Assembly (NCBI RefSeq): GCF_003663825.1
Contig: NZ_RCCC01000001.1
Coordinates: forward strand, 876,501-940,500
DNA: 64,000 nt
Source of the DNA: Acidovorax sp. 106
Lineage (GTDB): Bacteria; Pseudomonadota; Gammaproteobacteria; Burkholderiales; Burkholderiaceae_C
Reading direction: 5' to 3'
This document shows, one piece after another, positions 59,774 to 64,000 of the stretch (positions are counted from its first letter, which is position 1; every line of letters starts with the position of its first letter). The notes beneath the pieces were generated by a model. It worked only from the letters and a program-made list of their open reading frames with translations, had not been told where the DNA came from and searched no databases. Made by a program: the position numbers and the translations under genes.

Positions 59774-61132
59774 TTGATTCACGGCTTGACCACCGCCAGC
59801 TTGGCTTTGCTTGATCGACTGTCCCAGACCGCTCAAAAACACCCCCGACGTATCACTGCCGCCATCGCAGCCCTGCTGCTCACAGGCGGCGGTGGCGCAT
59901 TCGCCGTGGCCTCGCTGGGGCCCGATGCCTCTGAGCTGCCCACCAAGACGGTGAGCTACCCCGTTGAATCCCTGGCAGAAAACCTGGCCCTGGAATCGCT
60001 CGACGCCCCCGGTTTTTCGCTGTACCGCTCTGAACAAACCCGCAGCAGCGACACCGCAGAGTCTCTGCTGCAGCGCATGGGCGTGGCAGACCCGGCAGCG
60101 GCCGCTTTTTTGCGTTCTGACAATGCTGTGCGACAAAATTTGCTGGGACGAGCGGGCCGGCTGATTTCGGCCGAGACCACCGACGACCACCGCCTGGTGC
60201 GTCTGACCGCACGCTGGGCCCCCGATGACAGCGGCACCTTCCGCCGCCTGGTGGTAGAGCGCCAGGACGAGCGTTTTTCCTCGCGCATCGAAACCGCACC
60301 ACTGACCAAAGGCACGCGCCTGGCCGGGGGCGTGATCCGCAGCTCCCTCTTTGCCGCCACCGACGCCGCCAACATCCCCGATGGCGTGGCTGTGCAGGTC
60401 GCCGAGATCTTCTCGGGCAACATCGACTTTCACCGCTCACTGCGCAAGGAAGACCGCTTTGCCGTGGTGTACGAAACGCTGGAGGCCGATGGCGAGCCCC
60501 TGCGCAGCGGCCGCGTGCTGAGCACCGAGTTCCGCAACAACGGCAAGACCCACCAAGCCGTCTGGTTCCAGGAGACCGAAGCCTCCAAGGGAGCCTACTA
60601 CACCCTAGAAGGTGAGAGCATGCGCCGCGCCTACCTGGCCTCGCCGGTCGAGTTCTCCCGGGTGACCAGCGGCTTCAAGATGCGACTGCACCCCATTTTG
60701 CAAACCTGGCGTGCCCACCTGGGCACCGACTACGCAGCCCCCACAGGCACCGCAGTGCGCACGGTGGGCGATGGGGTGGTGGAGTTTGCTGGCGTGCAAA
60801 ACGGTTTTGGCAACGTCATCTTCATCAAGCACCGCAACCAGCACGTCACCGTCTATGCGCATTTGAGCCGCATCGACGTGAAGAACGGGCAATCGGTTTC
60901 GCAAGGGCAAACCGTGGGGGCCGTGGGCTCCACCGGCTGGGCCACGGGCCCGCACCTGCATTTCGAATTCCGCATCAACGGCCAGCACCAGGATCCGCAA
61001 ACCATCGCACAGCAAAGCGAAGCGGCCGCCCCCGTGTCGGCCTCCGCCCGCGCTGCATTTGACCGACTGGCATCTGCCATGCGCGTCCAGCTGTCGTCGG
61101 CAGAGCTGATTCAGCAAGCCAGCGCCCAGTAA
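59774..61132 (+). CDS. M23-family cell wall endopeptidase
   Basis: Periplasmic LytM-type metallopeptidase (452 residues) cutting peptidoglycan cross-bridges. A signal anchor (about 22-47: PRRITAAIAALLLTGGGGAF) precedes an OapA-like region (about 120-285) and the M23 domain (about 315-430) with zinc site HLGTDYAAPTGTAVR and GPHLHFEFRING, so it should be catalytically active. The start is the TTG at 59774, preceded by GGGGATAG: the upstream ATG frame adds a poorly conserved 62 residues and no ribosome binding site. Divergent from tyrS, followed by anmK. Confidence 0.88.
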   Translation: MIHGLTTASLALLDRLSQTAQKHPRRITAAIAALLLTGGGGAFAVASLGPDASELPTKTVSYPVESLAENLALESLDAPGFSLYRSEQTRSSDTAESLLQRMGVADPAAAAFLRSDNAVRQNLLGRAGRLISAETTDDHRLVRLTARWAPDDSGTFRRLVVERQDERFSSRIETAPLTKGTRLAGGVIRSSLFAATDAANIPDGVAVQVAEIFSGNIDFHRSLRKEDRFAVVYETLEADGEPLRSGRVLSTEFRNNGKTHQAVWFQETEASKGAYYTLEGESMRRAYLASPVEFSRVTSGFKMRLHPILQTWRAHLGTDYAAPTGTAVRTVGDGVVEFAGVQNGFGNVIFIKHRNQHVTVYAHLSRIDVKNGQSVSQGQTVGAVGSTGWATGPHLHFEFRINGQHQDPQTIAQQSEAAAPVSASARAAFDRLASAMRVQLSSAELIQQASAQ

Positions 61133-61199
61133 CGCAAAGCCCACTCGGCCAGCCCCTGCGGGCCCGCAGCTTGCCTCACACCGCTTGACGGCCCAATCC

Positions 61200-62309
61200 A
61201 TGCGCGAGCTTTATATTGGCCTGATGTCTGGCACCTCCCTCGATGGTGCCGATGCAGTGTTGGTGGACTTTGCAGGGCCCCAACTCCAGGTCTTGGGCTA
61301 CCGCGCCCAGCCCTTCCCAGAGGGGCTCAAGAGCGACCTCCTCGCACTCAACACCCCAGGCCACGACGAGCTGCACCGCGCTGCACTGGCAGGCAATGCG
61401 GTGTCACGCATCTACGCCGAGCTGGTCAACACCCTGCTCCAGGACACCCATATCCAGGCGGGCGAAGTGCGCGCGATAGGCGCCCATGGCCAGACGGTGC
61501 GGCATCGCCCCCAGGAATTTGACGGCACGGGCTACACCCTGCAGCTGCAAAACCCCGCCCTGCTGGCAGAGCTCACCGCCATCGCCGTCGTGGCCGACTT
61601 TCGCAGCCGGGACGTTGCCGCAGGCGGCCAAGGCGCACCGCTGGTCCCCGCATTCCACCAAGACATCTTTGGGAGCACCACAGAGACAGTGATGGCGCTG
61701 AACATCGGCGGCATCTCCAACATCAGCATCCTGCCCGCCCACGGCCCCGTCATCGGCTTTGATTGCGGCCCGGGCAATGCACTCATGGACCACTGGTGCC
61801 AGTTGCACACAGGCCACCCCTACGACGCGCAAGGCCAGTGGGCTGCGAGCGGCTCGGTACACCCAGGGCTGTTGGCCGACTTCCTGCAGGAGCCGTTTTT
61901 GCAGAAGTTGCCGCCCAAAAGCACCGGGCGCGACCTTTTCAATGTGCGCTGGCTGGATGACAAGTTGGAGGCGCACCCCAACATCCCACCTGCAGATGTA
62001 CAGGCCACGCTCACCGAATTCACGGCCCGCGCCTGTGCTGACAGTGCCACGATGCACGGGCAAGGCGGTACCCGCCTGGCTGTGTGCGGTGGGGGCGCAT
62101 TGAACACCCACCTCATGCGGCGACTGCAGGCCCTATTGGCCCCCGTCTTGATACAACCCTCGGACGCACTGGGCTTGCCTGTCATGCAGGTCGAAGCCAG
62201 CGCATTTGCCTGGCTGGCCCGCCAAACCCTGCAAGGGCTGACGGGCAGCCTGCCAAACGTCACGGGCGCCCAAGGCGCCCGTGTACTCGGGGCGATCTAC
62301 CCCGCGTAA
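61200..62309 (+). CDS. anmK: Anhydro-N-acetylmuramic acid kinase AnmK
   Basis: Recycles cell-wall anhydroMurNAc by hydrolysis and phosphorylation to MurNAc-6-phosphate. The ASKHA-fold ATPase signature LYIGLMSGTSLDGADAVLVD is at the N-terminus; IGAHGQTVRHRP, NIGGISNISILP and FDCGPGNALMDHWC are diagnostic. 369 residues from the ATG at 61200; the TTG at 61185 adds 5 residues. It follows the M23 endopeptidase by 67 bp, a logical pairing of cutting and recycling peptidoglycan. Confidence 0.95.
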   Translation: MRELYIGLMSGTSLDGADAVLVDFAGPQLQVLGYRAQPFPEGLKSDLLALNTPGHDELHRAALAGNAVSRIYAELVNTLLQDTHIQAGEVRAIGAHGQTVRHRPQEFDGTGYTLQLQNPALLAELTAIAVVADFRSRDVAAGGQGAPLVPAFHQDIFGSTTETVMALNIGGISNISILPAHGPVIGFDCGPGNALMDHWCQLHTGHPYDAQGQWAASGSVHPGLLADFLQEPFLQKLPPKSTGRDLFNVRWLDDKLEAHPNIPPADVQATLTEFTARACADSATMHGQGGTRLAVCGGGALNTHLMRRLQALLAPVLIQPSDALGLPVMQVEASAFAWLARQTLQGLTGSLPNVTGAQGARVLGAIYPA

Positions 62310-62339
62310 GCCCCCTCCAAAAGGGGAGGCATTTGCTTA

Positions 62340-62705
62340 TCAGGTCGAAAAGCTCGAACCGCAACCGCAGGTCGTGGTGGCGTTCGGGTTCTTGATGACG
62401 AACTGAGCCCCTTGCAGGTCTTCCTTGTAGTCGATCTCTGCACCCACTAGGTACTGGTAGCTCATGGCGTCGATCAACAAAGACACACCGTTTTTGGTCA
62501 TGGTAGTGTCGTCTTCGTTGGTGATCTCATCGAAAGTGAAGCCGTATTGGAAGCCAGAGCAGCCGCCACCCTGCACAAACACCCGCAACTTCAAATCGGG
62601 GTTGCCCTCTTCAGCAATCAGATCGGCCACCTTGGCGGCAGCACTGTCCGTGAACAAAATCGGGGCAGGCATCTCGGTGGAGACATTTTCGGCAACAGCG
62701 CTCAT
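62340..62705 (-). CDS. erpA: Iron-sulfur cluster insertion protein ErpA
   Basis: A-type Fe-S carrier (121 residues) delivering clusters to apoproteins. The cysteines expected for cluster binding are in [17 protein letters not shown] and the C-terminal [12 protein letters not shown]. The ATG at 62705 has GGAG 6 nt upstream. The bactofilin gene precedes it on the same strand (61 bp), so they may be co-transcribed. Opposite to anmK, with 30 bp between their stops. Confidence 0.95.
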   Translation of the reverse strand: MSAVAENVSTEMPAPILFTDSAAAKVADLIAEEGNPDLKLRVFVQGGGCSGFQYGFTFDEITNEDDTTMTKNGVSLLIDAMSYQYLVGAEIDYKEDLQGAQFVIKNPNATTTCGCGSSFST

Positions 62706-62765
62706 GGGGAACTCCGGGTTCAGTATTTGGCTGGGATGGTACTGCAACACGGCAGCGCCACCGCC

Positions 62766-63164
62766 TCAGGAATTGTTTGACGCTAGTTTGAGTGGGGGCT
62801 TTTCTTCCACCAACACAGCGGCAGGGAAGAGCTGGCCGGCAATCATGGCACCCTGGTGCATCTCCAGCGCACGATAGTGCACGTTGCCTGTGATGCGAGC
62901 CTTAGGCTGCAGCTCCAGCAGCTCGGCAGCATGCACCGGGCCCACCACCGAACCATTGACGATGACATGGTCCGCATGCACCGCCCCCTCCACCCGCGCC
63001 GTCTCCGAAATCACCAGAATGCTGGGCTGCTCCGTGGCAGCACGGATATCACCGATGACATCGCCATCAATCCGAATGCCCTCCTCAAACAGCACATTGC
63101 CCTCAATCCGGGTGCCATGGGCAATCAAGCTCTTGATGGGAGGCTGCTTTTTACGCGAGAACAT
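62766..63164 (-). CDS. Bactofilin
   Basis: Cytoskeletal polymer-forming protein of the bactofilin (DUF583) family, 132 residues. A short basic N-terminus (MFSRKKQPPIKS) precedes a right-handed beta-helix domain made of repeats such as IEGNVLFEEGIRIDGDVIGD, VEGAVHADHVIVNGSVVGPV and ITGNVHYRALEMHQGAMIAG, with a proline-rich C-terminal tail. AGGAG 7 nt before the ATG fixes the start. Near an M23 peptidase (transcribed on the other strand) and a coiled-coil membrane protein, in keeping with the known link between bactofilins and cell wall enzymes. Confidence 0.94.
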   Translation of the reverse strand: MFSRKKQPPIKSLIAHGTRIEGNVLFEEGIRIDGDVIGDIRAATEQPSILVISETARVEGAVHADHVIVNGSVVGPVHAAELLELQPKARITGNVHYRALEMHQGAMIAGQLFPAAVLVEEKPPLKLASNNS

Positions 63165-63337
63165 AAAGGGACTCCTGAAGTGCACATCAAGGCACTCAAT
63201 GAAGAAAGGGATCAGGGCAAGCCACAAAGCGCCCCGCACATAGGTGATCCAAGGTCTACTGAATGCTTGGCAGCGGCTGGCACTGTCCCGTGCGCGCCTG
63301 CGGGCACCAGGGTCGAAGCCAAACCCCGTCGTCGATG

Positions 63338-63997
63338 TCAATCCAACTCAGTGGCCTGGCTTGCACGCACCGTCTGCCCCTCCAAGACACGGGCAGTCAC
63401 GGTTTTTACCACGACATTCACAGGCAACGGAAGCAAGCCATCCAGACGCCTGTACTGCCGAAATTGCAGCGGCTGCCCCTCGGGCGGCAAAATCTGCGTC
63501 CAAGGCTTGCCCTCTCGGGTGCCGGTCACCACCAACTCCAGTCGCCCCTTGAAGTCAGACGCGTTGCGGGCAGCAGCCTGGATCACCAGCACCTGCCACC
63601 GCAATTGCACCCCACCCACCACTTCTGCCTGCAATCCCCGGATGGCTACGCCATCCGTATTGGAAACCGGCATCAGTTTTTCAAAAAAGCCCAGATCATC
63701 CCGCAGCATGCGGTTTTCAGTTTCCAGTTGCCGCACTTGGGTCGTCAAACGCTCCAGGGTCGCACGGTCAGCGGTGAGCAGACTCTCGGCGGTCTGCGAC
63801 AAGGTCTGGCGTTGCTGCGACTGCTCCCGCAGCTCTTCAACCTCCGCGCGCAGGCGCACGATGTCATCACGGGTCCCGGATTCCAGGCCAGCGATGGATT
63901 TTCCAAACTCGAACGCCCACAACGCCGCTGCGCCACTGAGCCCCATCACCAACGCCAGAACCAGCCAGCGCAGAGGCCAAGGCAGTGCGCTGCGCAC
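63338..63997 (-). CDS. DUF6776-like membrane/coiled-coil protein, possibly partial
   Basis: 219 residues from the GTG at 63997, at the very edge of the window, so the true start may be upstream. A transmembrane helix (about 9-29: LRWLVLALVMGLSGAAALWA) is followed by a coiled coil (about 42-105: LRAEVEELREQSQQRQTLSQ ... LERLTTQVRQLETENRMLRD) and a C-terminal beta domain (about 115-205). The layout matches the DUF6776 family. 173 bp separate it from the bactofilin start. It might anchor or organise the bactofilin, which is inference. Confidence 0.8.
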   Translation of the reverse strand: MRSALPWPLRWLVLALVMGLSGAAALWAFEFGKSIAGLESGTRDDIVRLRAEVEELREQSQQRQTLSQTAESLLTADRATLERLTTQVRQLETENRMLRDDLGFFEKLMPVSNTDGVAIRGLQAEVVGGVQLRWQVLVIQAAARNASDFKGRLELVVTGTREGKPWTQILPPEGQPLQFRQYRRLDGLLPLPVNVVVKTVTARVLEGQTVRASQATELD

Positions 63998-64000
63998 CGC

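Noticed and set aside
62309..62338. Possible terminator after anmK
   Set aside because: The CCTCC/GGAGG arms make only a short stem with no T tract.

Overview
The window comes from a high-GC betaproteobacterium, very probably a member of the Comamonadaceae close to Acidovorax. The grounds are the gene content and order, the number of Bug-type solute receptors, and several copies of a short interspersed repeat (core AGCGCTT..AAGCGCT) that from memory is typical of that family. No tRNA, rRNA or CRISPR array was seen. The left 5 kb (the pilus operon) is visibly more AT-rich than the rest.

Layout. 1-5.3 kb: type IV pilus assembly operon pilM-N-O-P-Q on the minus strand, running into a partial Ig-like lipoprotein gene. 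5.5-8.6 kb: housekeeping (PBP1A, frataxin, LptM). 8.7-11.9 kb: a very large exported lipoprotein with two discoidin domains fused to a di-heme peroxidase-type domain. 12.4-18.7 kb: a sulfur-source operon with an SfnB-like flavin monooxygenase, a DszA/NtaA-like FMN monooxygenase, two tandem MetQ-like binding proteins and the MetN-MetI transporter. 18.9 kb: DNA-binding protein HU. 19.5-28.4 kb: an accessory stress module (cytochrome c, a small ORF, DUF1269, BON-domain protein, a double methylglyoxal-synthase-fold protein, CbpM/CbpA, Ysc84 lipoprotein, cation P-type ATPase). A broken ECF sigma gene with an upstream Fur-like site follows.

29.7-40.8 kb is a homoprotocatechuate-type aromatic meta-cleavage cluster. 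An eight-gene minus-strand operon (hpaH, hpaI, a GlcD-type flavoprotein, an aldehyde dehydrogenase, a carboxylesterase, a second class III ring-cleavage dioxygenase, an FAH-family enzyme and a Bug receptor) faces a LysR regulator, with hpaD beyond it. Ring cleavage, dehydrogenation, decarboxylation, hydration and aldol cleavage are all covered; no hydroxylase or separate HpaF isomerase is present. 41-43.6 kb is an accessory patch with an IS3-type transposase remnant and two exported proteins. 43.7-49.5 kb is a second catabolic unit: an FMN reductase, a GntR regulator and an operon of FAH hydrolase, Bug receptor, DUF1185 protein, quinone oxidoreductase and VOC dioxygenase-like protein, with ATGCAT-centred sites likely bound by the GntR protein.

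50-64 kb returns to core functions: GlmS and GlmU (UDP-GlcNAc supply), an Lrp-type regulator, a cytosolic histidine kinase, a LysR/DUF2917 pair, a diguanylate cyclase, TyrS, an M23 endopeptidase, AnmK, ErpA, a bactofilin and a coiled-coil membrane protein. The most unusual items are the double methylglyoxal-synthase protein, the discoidin/di-heme fusion, the probable in-frame repeat insertion inside glmU, the three ATGCAT sites at exact 18-bp spacing, and the perfect 18-bp inverted repeat between glmS and the Lrp gene.
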